From Eleginops maclovinus (Eukaryota > Chordata > Actinopteri > Perciformes > Eleginopidae), in the NCBI RefSeq assembly GCF_036324505.1, contig NC_086352.1, positions 32,073,858 through 32,137,857 on the forward strand: a stretch of DNA of 64,000 bases, in the 5' to 3' direction. The notes beneath the pieces are model-generated. The model was not told where the DNA came from and ran no database searches. It saw only the letters and a program-made list of their open reading frames with translations. This document shows, one piece after another, positions 23,876 through 33,320 of this stretch. The position numbers were made by a program, and so were the translations under genes. Every line of letters begins with the position of its first letter. The first letter of the stretch is position 1.

Positions 23876-24379
23876 GTATCTAATTTGTACAGATCCTAAT
23901 CTAAATATTATATATTATATTATATATTACAAAGGGCTACATCAGAATATATTAGTATCTTTAATAATCTTATGAATGAATTTAACATTCATTCTGTTGC
24001 TCAATTCTCACCATAATTCAGGTTATAGTGACAAAGTGTTAATAAGGTTTGCCAGTAACCTTATTTCGATATCTTAATAAGAGTTGGACAGTTTTCAGGG
24101 TTCAGTAGTAAAGTCTTTTTACTGCAGTGAGGTTTTGATTGCAGGATGTTATCTTGTACTGAGTTATGTTCCATGTCATTATTTTTACTTCAATAACGTG
24201 TGCCTGGTTAGTGCTGGTGGTTTAGCGTGTAGCTGCATGTCTGTTTCTTACTTCCTGCAAATGTGTCACTGTGCGAGCAACTGGAAATCCCTGTGTTCAC
24301 GTTTCTCTGATAAGGCTGGTTATGTTACAAGAGGAGGAGCTGCAGACAGGTGAGGGCCTTAAAGCGAAAGCACAAAGTC
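23876..24379. other. Unassigned spacer
   Basis: AT-rich sequence with no supported feature. It leads into the probable 5' untranslated exon of the NLR-like gene. Confidence 0.5.
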
Positions 24380-24427
24380 AGACTGCCAGACGCCATTTTA
24401 CACCTGGACAGAGAGGAGGAGGACAAC
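24380..24427 (+). other. Probable non-coding 5' exon of NLRC3-like gene
   Basis: The sequence ends GGAGGACAACAGA|GTGAGTTT, a good donor, about 90 bases upstream of a coding exon with the typical fish NLRC3-like layout. The left boundary is not defined. Confidence 0.4.
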
Positions 24428-24514
24428 AGAGTGAGTTTTAACACCAGGCTCTGCTTTTTAATCACATTCATTATATGTCAGAAAATAAATTATCAATAAA
24501 AAGTGTGTCTCCAG

Positions 24515-24670
24515 TGTTACCGGGGTATCTCTCAGACTGGAGAAGATGAATGATTTTAAATATGAGGAAGAGGACAGATCTCCAGTCTCCAGCTGTCTGT
24601 CTCTGAAGAGTGACTGACCTCAAGAGCAACCTATAGTCTTCAGTAATGAACCTGGACCCTCAGACCCAAA
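24515..24670 (+). pseudogene. NLRC3-like (FISNA-NLR) N-terminal exon with stop
   Basis: Acceptor tgtgtctccag, ATG at 24546, donor CCAAA|GTAAGAG. The frame reads MNDFKYEEEDRSPVSSCLSL, then KSD, a TGA stop at 24615, and then in the same frame EQPIVFSNEPGPSDPK. The (S)CLS(L/M)KSD.S......FS(N/D)EPG.S(D/H) pattern is the acidic repeat module found in front of the FISNA-NACHT domain in the large fish family of NLRC3-like cytosolic immune receptors. The stop replaces what is normally an Arg or Trp codon and would truncate the protein after 23 residues. Ends in phase 2, matching the next exon. Confidence 0.75.
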
Positions 24671-24785
24671 GTAAGAGTCTGTTTCTATCATTATCACACT
24701 CCACATGATGGACTTTGTGTTGGGTTAAGGTAATAAAATACAGACATGTACAACTTTTCACAGAGCTGGTTTGTTGTTTCCACAG

Positions 24786-24881
24786 ACAGAGAACAGTCTC
24801 CAGCTGTCTTTCTCTGAAGAGTGAGCGGTCTAAAGGAATATTCATAGAATTCAGTAATGAACCTGGACCCTCAGACACAGA
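24786..24881 (+). CDS. NLRC3-like second N-terminal repeat exon
   Basis: 96-nt exon between acceptor ttgtttccacag and donor ACAGA|GTAAGAG, phase 2 on both sides, so it can be repeated or skipped without frame change. The peptide (SSCLSLKSERSKGIF, then IEFSNEPGPSDTE) is a second copy of the module at 24515-24670 and is intact. This modular exon repetition is normal in fish NLRC3-like genes. No FISNA or NACHT exon follows in order; LINE sequence does. Confidence 0.7.
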
Positions 24882-24984
24882 GTAAGAGTTTCTACTGTAA
24901 ACTGACCTGAAGAGGATTCAGTTTTTCTTCAGTTACCTGATAATCTACACTGTTCTTTAATAAGTACATAAGTGCAGTTCAGTA

Positions 24985-25305
24985 ATAATCAGGAGGAGGT
25001 CACTGAGATAGTTAAACAGCTCCACAGTGGCAAAGCCCTGGGGGTTGATGAGAGCCGTCCAGAAATGCTGAAGGCTCTGGGTGTTGAGGGATTCTCCTGG
25101 TTGACACGTCTCATCAACATTGTGTGGAGGTCGGGGTCAGTAGTGAAGGAGCGACAGATCAGGGTGGTGATTCTAGAGTGGGGAGAAAATGGAGTGTAAG
25201 ATGGGTCAGAGGATCGGCAAGAGCTTTACCAAAGACAGAGCTGAGCCAGAACGAAAGGCTCTCAGTCTACCTGTCTAGAGGGGAGGTCTCTGCAGCAGAG
25301 TGGAT
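24985..25305 (+). pseudogene. RTE/Rex3-like LINE reverse-transcriptase fragment
   Basis: The frame reads EEVTEIVKQLHSGKALGVDE, then RPEMLKALGVEGFSWLTRLI, N and then VWRSGSVV. This matches the (E)V...V..L..GKAPG.DEI.PE.LK.....GL.WLTRL.N..W..G.VP block of RTE-clade (Rex3-like) LINE reverse transcriptases. The expected Ala-Pro in GKAPG is Ala-Leu here. Coding similarity fades after 25195 into untranslated remnant. It interrupts the NLR-like locus. Confidence 0.7.
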
Positions 25306-26215
25306 TTAAAGCAGCAGCAAACGGAGGAATCACTAATGAATGTGAATACAAATAAACAACTTGATAAACACACTTTGATATTTGTTTTACTGCTAGTGAT
25401 ATTAAATGACATGATGGATTTCCTCAGTGTTAGTGATGGAAGTTCTCATAATAGAAGACATGAAGCTGCAGACAGGAGGGATATATTCTCACCTGTTCTT
25501 TGAGATTAGATGAAACAAATGGAATATTAATTATTAAATACATTGTTTATTTCATTTATTCAGGTTGAATCATTATTTACAACATGAAGTATAACAGTGG
25601 AATCATAGGATATCTCTAGGTCATTAAACAGTCGTAAATTCTGTTTTAATTATATTAATAGGTTCAGGGGAAGAAGGAGAATATAAACGGTTTTAAATCA
25701 CAGCTAGATAATAACATTAGAAAACTAATATTGTTAAGAATGAATATAAAAGATGCTTTTGTTGATTAGTTAAACAAAGATATTTGTACTATTACAGAAC
25801 AATTAAGACTTATTTTAAATCGGAAATGCTATGATTAAATGACATCAGCTATATATACTTCATTACTTGTTAATTCACTAATGTAACATTACTGCAAAAG
25901 CCTAACCTGAGCCTTGCAAATTAGCTTCAGCTAGAAAATTGTATGCATGACATCTGTTTTATATTCATATGAAATAACGTTTAATGCATTTGTCCCTGAT
26001 CAATAAACGTCTAAATAAAACTGGTGGCCAAAGGAACAGCTTAATCTTTATTCTATTTATTTAATCGCCGGCAGTAATCTCCAATAAATGATTCAACAAA
26101 AAAAGTAAAAGGAAAGTACATGGAGCCTCTAAAGCTGAGTTTGCTCATTAACTAATTTGTTATCAGGCTTCTGGAGCGCAACAGAACAGCTAGTATCAAG
26201 TGACGTAAACAGGAG
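25306..26215. other. AT-rich spacer
   Basis: No gene or repeat family recognised; consistent with decayed transposon or intron sequence inside the NLR-like locus. Confidence 0.4.
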
Positions 26216-26483
26216 GTGCTCCGACCGTCTCATTTCGTAGGCCGCTCGGTCCAGCCTACCCGGTCCAGCCTACCCGGTCCAGCCTACCCGGTCCACGTTC
26301 GCTGGGTGCTCTGTCGTCCGCGTAGGCTGGGTCCTCCGAAGGATGTGGAAGTCTGCAAGCGCCTTGGAATTCCCCAGTCAGAGCTTGTTGATGTGGTAAA
26401 GAAAAGGGAAGTGTGGGGCCCTCTGCTTGGCCCGACTTTTGATAAGTGGTGGAAATGGATGGATGGATGGATAAGGACCTTTT
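26216..26483 (+). mobile_element. LINE 3' end with (GGAT)n tail
   Basis: Contains a 14-bp tandem unit CGGTCCAGCCTACC (about 3.5 copies at 26247-26295). A frame KRLGIPQSEL..V..KREVWG then precedes an end GATAAGTGGTGGAAATGGAT with a GGAT-type tail. From family knowledge this is the usual 3' end of abundant teleost RTE/Rex-like LINEs. Confidence 0.6.
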
Positions 26484-26559
26484 TTTATATCAAACTAGAC
26501 TTTACCTCCTTGTGGTGAAATCCTCTACCACTAATGTAAAGTGCTATAAAGTATGTGTT

Positions 26560-27277
26560 CATCTCCAGAGAGGAAAGAGGAAAAGCCATGTTCCTGTTCC
26601 ACATGTTGACTACAGACCAAAGGGGAGAGCTACCTAAGACCCTCACTGATATGTGCTCACACTTCCTGCTGGTCCGGACAAAGAAGAAGAAACAGAAGTA
26701 TGATGAGCAACAAGAGAACAGTCCACAGCAGCTGACGGAGGCTGACAGGGAGGTTCTTCTGAAGCTGGGGAGGCTGGCGTTTGAACATCTGGATAAAGGA
26801 AACATCATGTTCTACCAAGAAGACCTGGAGCGCTTTGGTCTTGATGTCACCGAGGCCTTGGTGCACTCAGGAGTTTGTACAGAGATCTTCAGAAGAGAGA
26901 GCGTGATCTTTCAGAAAACAGTCTGCTGCTTTGTTCATCTGAGCATTCAGGAGTTTCTGGCTGCAGTCTACATGCTCCACTGTTACAACAACAGGAACAG
27001 CAGGGAGACTGGATGTCTTCCTGAACAGAGCCTTGGAGAAATCCCTCAGAAGTAAAAATGGCTACCTGGACCTGTTTGTCCGCTTTCTCCATGGCCTCTC
27101 TCTGGAGTCCAACCAGAGCCTCATAGAAGGCCTGCTGGGACGCACAGACAACTATCCAGAAATCATCCAGAGAGTAATCAAGAACCTGAAGGAGATGAGC
27201 AGTGATGAAATCTCTCCTGACAGGGGCATCAACATCTTCCACTGTCTGACAGAGATGAAGGACCACTCAGTACATCA
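26560..27277 (+). pseudogene. NLRC3-like winged-helix/HD2 fragment
   Basis: Forward frames read HMLTTDQRGELPKTLTDMCS, REVLLKLGRLAFEHLDKGNI, VTEALVHSGVCTEIFRRE and KTVCCFVHLSIQEFLAAVYM. This is the region after the NACHT ATPase core (NOD2-type winged helix and helical domain 2) of fish NLRC3-like receptors. A frameshift with loss of about 15-20 codons near 27005 moves the continuation (LEKSLRSKNGYLDLFVRFLH, then GLSLESNQ) to another frame. The upstream part (HVPVPH) lacks the expected FCWITATVLE block, so an internal deletion is also present. FISNA, Walker A and Walker B are absent. It is cut at 27278 by a Harbinger element, so leucine-rich repeats are not attached. Clearly a pseudogene. Confidence 0.85.
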
Positions 27278-27836
27278 GGGCCCAGTTTTTCAAAAGTAAT
27301 CCAGTGGGATTTCGGATCACGGATTGGATTAAATCTTGGGAATGGGTTTTTCAAAGGCAAAAGAGGGATTCCAGATGAGATCAGATCATGTAATCCGATC
27401 TTACATTTGATCTGGATCAAATCTGCCCTTTGGGTTTTCAAAACTTTGAACTCAGTATGGGATCTATTTAATCAAAAAAATATATATATTATCCTGATCC
27501 CATACTGAAGGGGAAGTTGTGATTTTTTGAACCAAACAAAATCAGAGAGGTTTTTTTTTTAAGTGAATGATCACAAAATCAATGTTTACTGATGATATTT
27601 CATTTCTTCATATGTTGTATGAATACAAATCATTGATCAAGACAGTGACCATGGATATAAAGAAAATCTATGAAGCATGTCACAACTAATGAGATATGGT
27701 AAACTAACAAAACAAATCAAAAAAATCTCAAAGCTCTCAGCTGTCAAATAAATGCCACTGTTGCTCACAGCTCTATTTCACAGTATAGTAATGGCAATGA
27801 CAACAAAAAAATATACTCAGTCATTCAGCAGACTAA
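27278..27836. mobile_element. Left part of PIF/Harbinger element
   Basis: The NLR frame stops matching at GGGCCCAGTTTTTCAAAAG, which looks like a Harbinger-type terminal sequence. The stretch is AT-rich and non-coding and leads into the transposase. I could not find the matching inverted terminus on the right. Confidence 0.45.
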
Positions 27837-28745
27837 TTAAAAGTAATTTCTCATAATTGCATCTCTAATAGCATGTCCAGTGTGTCCTTCATTTGGTAAG
27901 AACCTTGGCAGCTGTTCTGGTTCTACATCAGGCTCAGGTCCATCATAAAGAGGGACATTACGCCTGGTGGCAATGTTATGTAAAACAATGCAGGCAAGGA
28001 TTATGTTGCATGCCACCTTGGGTTGTACTCGCAAGTAGTTTAGACACGCAAACCGTCTCTTCAGGACTCCATTTAGGCGTTCAATGGCACATCTTGTTCT
28101 GTAATGTGAGGAGTTGATGCCTGCTCAGGTGTGTTTGCAACTGAAAAAGGGGTCATTAGCCGTGGTAGGAGTGAATATGTGCTGTCTCCCAATAGTATGC
28201 CATTTGGTCGGTGGGATTGAAACTCTCTGTATAGTGCACTCTCTCTTAGAATGCGTGTATCATGAACAGAACCTGGCCATTTCACAACACAGTTTGTGAT
28301 TATGATGTCAGCGTTGCCCACAAGTTGGATGTTGATGCTGTGCCTCCCCTTTCGGTTGACATACTCCCACTCCCTTTCACAAGGTGCTTGGATATGGACA
28401 TGAGTGCAACCAATAGCACCAATAGTGCTAGGCATGTTCCCCATTTGAAAAACCTTGTGCTTAGTCTGAGCTGTCTGGTCATCCTGGGGAAAGGAAACAA
28501 ATTCCTTGATCAGACTGCCCAGTGCTACTGACACAGCCTTCACCACATTACTCACAGTTGATTTTCTCACTCCCATATTGTCCCCAATTACTTGGTGGAA
28601 AGTCCCACGTGTAAAAGCGCAGAGCGATTAAGCACTATTCCTCCACGGATAAAGCATGACTCCTTTGGGTTTGGCGTTGGAGTGTTGGCCTGACAAGATC
28701 TGCAATGTACTTAATGTCATCTCCCCCAAAGCGAAATAATTGATC
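27837..28745 (-). pseudogene. PIF/Harbinger (HARBI1-like) transposase, inactivated
   Basis: Minus-strand frames give FRFGGDDIKYIADL, GVRKSTVSNVVKAVS (helix-turn-helix), IGAIGCTHVHIQAP, WPGSVHDTRILRES, LLGDSTYSLLPRLMTPF, AIERLNGVLKRRFACL and CNIILACIVLHNIATRR. The order matches a DDE_Tnp_4 transposase. The first catalytic Asp of IGAIDCTH is Gly here. There is an in-frame stop near 28630 (VEE*CLIALRF) and a frameshift near 28100. The second Asp (VHD) and the Glu (IER) are kept. The C-terminus ends IRDAIMRNYF. A dead copy. Confidence 0.9.
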
Positions 28746-29264
28746 AGTTTCTACAGTTCACATCTTGTGGATCAATCAATAATACATTTTAAAAAAGCAA
28801 TGCAAAAGGACTGTCATTCCCCGGTTATCCTTGTGCTGAATTCTTATGTTTTGTAAAATGTTACTTTTAACATTGAAATGTAAGTTACAGTTACAATTTT
28901 TTGTTTTGCATATTGACCAGTACCACATTTCATTTTGGATAGTACACAAATAAGGAATAGCTTTGTGTAATGAATACACACTTCATTTAGTCAAACAGTA
29001 GGAGCCCGCGTAATCCCGTGTTTGGGGAAGAGAGGGTCCCTGAATTTTCTGTACATTGCAACCTTTTAATAAATGAATGATTCGGATAATATTTTTGTGT
29101 TGTATTAATTTATCATTCCTTCAATCTACTGGTACTCGGCACTCATTTTCAACCATGCCCAATGCAAGCCTCAGCTGCTTTTAGTTTGTTCCCTGTCGTT
29201 GTATTTCATCTCGTAACAGGATGTATAGATCAGCTGCAGCAAATGGATCTGCTGGATCATCCCA
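28746..29264. other. Unassigned AT-rich stretch between two transposon remnants
   Basis: Nothing beyond possible intron or flank of the Harbinger element. Confidence 0.4.
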
Positions 29265-30183
29265 TCAGTTCTCCGCCATGAGTAGACAACACAGTTCAAA
29301 AACAGTTTCATCGCATAGAAACTGGCCTTTGGGAGTACACTCTTCCATACACAAATTGACCTCCTCCATGGCAATAGGTTTGAGTCTATCCTCAGCACTG
29401 TGCAACTCTGGGAAAGAGTACATAATCACTGGCCGACCAGATGCTGTGTCATCAGTTGATCTTGGTCTGATTTTGTGGGAATTCCAGGTGTTGACCACTT
29501 CATCAAGTTCATCCTGCATCGAAAAAAGCACAGTGAATGTAAACCACACGTCTTAAGAAGCTTTCAGACATAACATCTACATGTCTAGATGGAGGCTGAA
29601 GTTGCTGCAATGTCCATGAATATAATGAATTATAATATTAGTATTACTCATACTACTTTTATTAATGACTCATCTCAGAAGGAAATGAAATATTTTACCT
29701 GAACAAGATTAAGGTAAGGATAACACTTTTGTCCAAAAAGTCTCGTCTGAAGTGCCCATCATCCTGGAGAGTTTGGAGCAGGTTCATCCAGAACTGCGCA
29801 CTCTGTTTGCGGAGTATACCCCACCATCCTTCAATGCGCTGGTTTGCTGTGCTTCTTCCATAAAGAAAAAGGTTCTCCCCAGCAAATCTGTCTGGGTGGT
29901 TCCTTCGCAAAAACATCTGCATTTCTTCTACGGAAACATTTTCCACGCCCCTGTCTGCACAAATCCTCTCTGGACATTCACCTATTGTTTTGATAAAGTA
30001 ACTGTTTTGATAAAGTAACTTGCAACTACTTTACGATCACTGTTTGTGTTGTTTTACGAACGTCAATACAACGCAAATAGATTTAGAACTCACCTTTTGT
30101 TCTGCCATTTGGAATATGCTTTCCTCCGGGACCCCTCTGGTGCGCAGAAACTCCGTTACCTCCTTCATTGTTCCGTAGCGCAT
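29265..30183 (-). pseudogene. Integrase-type (rve-like) transposase remnant
   Basis: Minus strand. Exon 30094-30183 starts MRYGTMKEVTEFLRTRGVPE and ends AEQK|GTGAG. A second exon (about 29699-30000) reads ERICADRGVENVSVEEMQMF and GRSTANQRIEGWWGILRKQ. A third (about 29265-29524) starts after tcgatgcag with DELDEVVNTWNSHKIRP and ends ELCCLLMAEN then a stop. D.G.EN and NQRIE.WW are the second Asp and the Glu blocks of an rve-type integrase core. A one-base frameshift near 29720 separates the second exon from its natural NLVQ end. From memory such proteins are widespread in fish as products of integrase-like DNA transposons (IS3EU-like); that label is tentative. Confidence 0.65.
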
Positions 30184-30228
30184 TATGAGAGTCTCTCACT
30201 GAAGTTGGGCCACTACAGGAACCCGTAC

Positions 30229-30268
30229 TTCTGACTTTAATCTCAGAATTCTGAGATTAAAGTCAGAA
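30229..30268. repeat. 40-bp perfect palindrome
   Basis: TTCTGACTTTAATCTCAGAA is followed directly by its exact reverse complement. It lies in the leader of the integrase-type element, whose outer end appears to be near 30315 (minus strand GGATTAGGGCCACATG). Confidence 0.9.
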
Positions 30269-30315
30269 TTCTGACATCCCCCCAAAAAATGCTTTCATGT
30301 GGCCCTAATCCTCTT

Positions 30316-32516
30316 CCGTAATCGTACGTATTGGGATTCATGTGGATTCATGTGTGGACCGGAGGGTGAGAGTGACAAGCATAAATTTCACTTTCCTTTT
30401 TTATTTCAATTCCAATCTAATGAAGAATATATGTCCCTCTGTTGTCCTCCTTCATAAAGCCTAAAACAACACCATCAGAGCACGGTGCAGAGTAGATCCG
30501 CTGTCAGTAGTCCACTTTGAAGAGACTGTAGTTCTCCACAGCAGACGCACACTAATAACGTCCTTCATCATAAATACGTGGGATAGTGTAAGTGCAGTCA
30601 GATTCTCAAAGCACCGCAGTCTCTTTTCCTAAGTCATTTTGAATTCTCCTATCAACTATTCCTTAACCCCGTGACGTTTCACGCAAAGGTCAAGGAATAG
30701 TACATAGGAATAGATGATAGGAGCTGATTTTTTGACTATTCGACCATACCCTTAGTGTTTGCAGAGAAGATATGATGGCATGTAAAGCATGAGATCAGTC
30801 AGGACTCTGAAGCTGACTAACTCCAAGAACATACACTTATTTTAAACCTGATCCAAAACTGTTGGGTTGTGTTCATCCCTATAGGATCAACAGAGAGAAG
30901 ATCAGAGCCAAAAAACAGAAGAGATGTGAGTATTGAAACCATATCCTCTATTCATCAAGATATTCTACATCAAAATATGATCTGAAAATGAAAAATGTTT
31001 ACCTATTCTATCTTGTTTCAGCTCTCTTCAATCATTGTAGCTGCTAATGTTTCTCTCTGTTCATGTTTTATTATTCGTTCTCTGTCTCTTCTTCCCTCCA
31101 TCAGGAGACTTCGATTTAAACAGGAAGTTAAAACCTTGATGAACTGACGGCTTATTTTCCATAAAAAACAAACAATCAATTTCACTTAAAGCTTTTCTTT
31201 AAAAGAAAGAATTGTTTCCTAATTCTTCAAAAGTTACATTTACCAACTCATAAAATCAGACTCAGGATCCGGTTTACTGTCAATTAGGTTTTTACACATG
31301 CAAGGAATTAGTTTTGGTGTGTTGTTGCAAAGAGAAGAAACATAAATATAGAAGAGAAAAAATACATATTTTAAATACAAATTAAGAAATAGATTTCATT
31401 ATATACAAGTCCCGCCCAAATTAGCTGTGATTGGCTGGGACTACTGTGCTGGGATTGGCTGGTTCTATATTTATATCAGAAGTTTTCTGACATTCAGTAT
31501 GCTAATGAGGCGTTATGTGACGCTAACTTTTGGTGGATTCAGGAGAAATCTGCAGACACAAACAGACAGTTAGTCAAATATTTATTGAGGGGACTTCAGA
31601 TATTGTTCCTTTTTCTTTATTCTGTTTCAATCATATAGAAAAAATGATAGTGTTGATGTTTTCAAGTTTCTCTTTTGTTTACGTGAAAGTGGGGGGAATT
31701 TACGTACATTTTTATTTAGGGTGCGAACCAAAAACACTCTTTGAGGTGTATGAAAAAACTTACAGGATGTCAGCCATTTTGAATTGTGTCACCCTTCATA
31801 CATTATCCGATCGACTCCAAATTTGGAAAGTAGTATCTCGAGACCTAGGAGATGAAAAGTTATCAGAAAGTGTAACTTTTCATCGCACGGCGTAGTCGTT
31901 ATGACGCACCCATTTTCACGTTTGCACAATGCTAGGTGATCCCACGTCATGGTACACAATGATTTCATAACTCCAACTGACATGCTCTGAACAGCCCCAG
32001 ATTTCAAATGATGGTTAACACTGCAGCCCTGAACAGCTGTAGATCAAATCTGAGGTTTCATAATGTGGCTTTTCCATAGAGCATCCCTCGCCATTAAACA
32101 AGATAGATATAACAGTTTTCCTCTATAACTCCTATGAAAATAAGCCTCATTGTTACTGCTGTAACTCCAATAGAGATTGTGCGATCTGCCTGCAACTTCC
32201 CACGTTTGCCAACGGCTAAGTCCGGAAAACATCTGCGAAACGTCTATGTGCGGACAACAGTGAACCTGCGCAGATCGACGAAGACCTGCTCATCGCTGCT
32301 TGCAGCATTACTTGTTTTTTTGTTTGTTTATTTTGTTTATGGTTCAAAAGCACAATTGGGCCGAAATATGGTTGTTTGTTTTTGACTCCTGAGTTACTGT
32401 ATTATTTCAGTTTATTGTTGGAGTAATAAATAATTTTCTTAAACTGATATTAAGTACTGACACTTTGATTTGACCAGGGGGAGAACGGCATTTCTAACTT
32501 TCATGTTCGATTCCTC
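30316..32516. other. Unassigned region
   Basis: No convincing gene. Short ORF-like pieces such as GSTERRSEPKNRRDV near 30890-30930 and a later GDFDLNR near 31105 could be relics of NLR-gene 3' exons, but I cannot support that. 31720-32300 has the look of an old interspersed repeat, class unknown. Confidence 0.4.
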
Positions 32517-32524
32517 AATGGAGG

Positions 32525-33295
32525 CAAGGATGGATTACTGCACGGGCCTACCGGGCCCAATCCCAGGGGCCCAAGGGCCAAGGGGGCCCTGAAGCCCAAG
32601 CCTCCGCGCTACCATTTCAATATTGTCTCTACAACATAATACAATTAAAGGGGCCCTGAAGCCATAACATTGGTTACATTATGTAATATATCTCAATAGG
32701 GACCCCAATCATATGCCACGGGTTGTGTAATTAGTTCATCCCTCATACGTTAAAGCAATCCCCCCCCCCCCCCCAAAATTAAATAGAATGGCATATGATA
32801 GTTCATACAGTGCTCCTGAACCACAGCTTAAAACATGTTTGTATTGTGAAATCGATCTCTTTTGTGCCGGACCGCCAGACAGTAACTACTGATGAGCTCC
32901 ACTCAGTCAGCGGCCTGTGGACGAGTGTACAGGGCTACTGAGCCACAGCTATGAAACTTTTGTAAAACCTCCTGCTGCATCCTTTTATTAAATACTCCTT
33001 TACAACTTATAAGAGGAGCTTCACTTGTTTCTTTTGAATCGACTCCTGGGCTTCGAATAAATGAACATTTCCTACAGCCCCTTGCATTGCGCCTGCTTAT
33101 TTTTGACTTATGTGCTTACGTGTGTTTGACTTGTAAATCCTCAAGACACACGTGAATACAATTCGACTGTGCATTTAGCGCAACCTTTACTACCGCTGAT
33201 TTGCACGAGGGTGAAGTTAGCGTGGTGCTTCTTTGGGGGGGGGCTTTTCTCGTCGTCACAGGCCCAGGGGCCCACTGACTCTTAAGCCGTCCCTG
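32525..33295. mobile_element. 771-bp non-autonomous hAT element
   Basis: Imperfect inverted ends CAAGGATGGATTACTGC and (reverse) CAGGGACGGCTTAAGAG. It is flanked by an exact 8-bp duplication AATGGAGG at 32517-32524 and 33296-33303, the hAT hallmark. GC-rich GGGCCC blocks follow each terminus. A run of 15 C lies at 32760-32774. No reading frame. Confidence 0.85.
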
Positions 33296-33320
33296 AATGG
33301 AGGCATTATAAGGATACAGT

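Noticed and set aside
31530..31895. 121-codon forward frame as a gene
   Set aside because: No recognisable motif, no splice or promoter context, and composition like surrounding repeat sequence.
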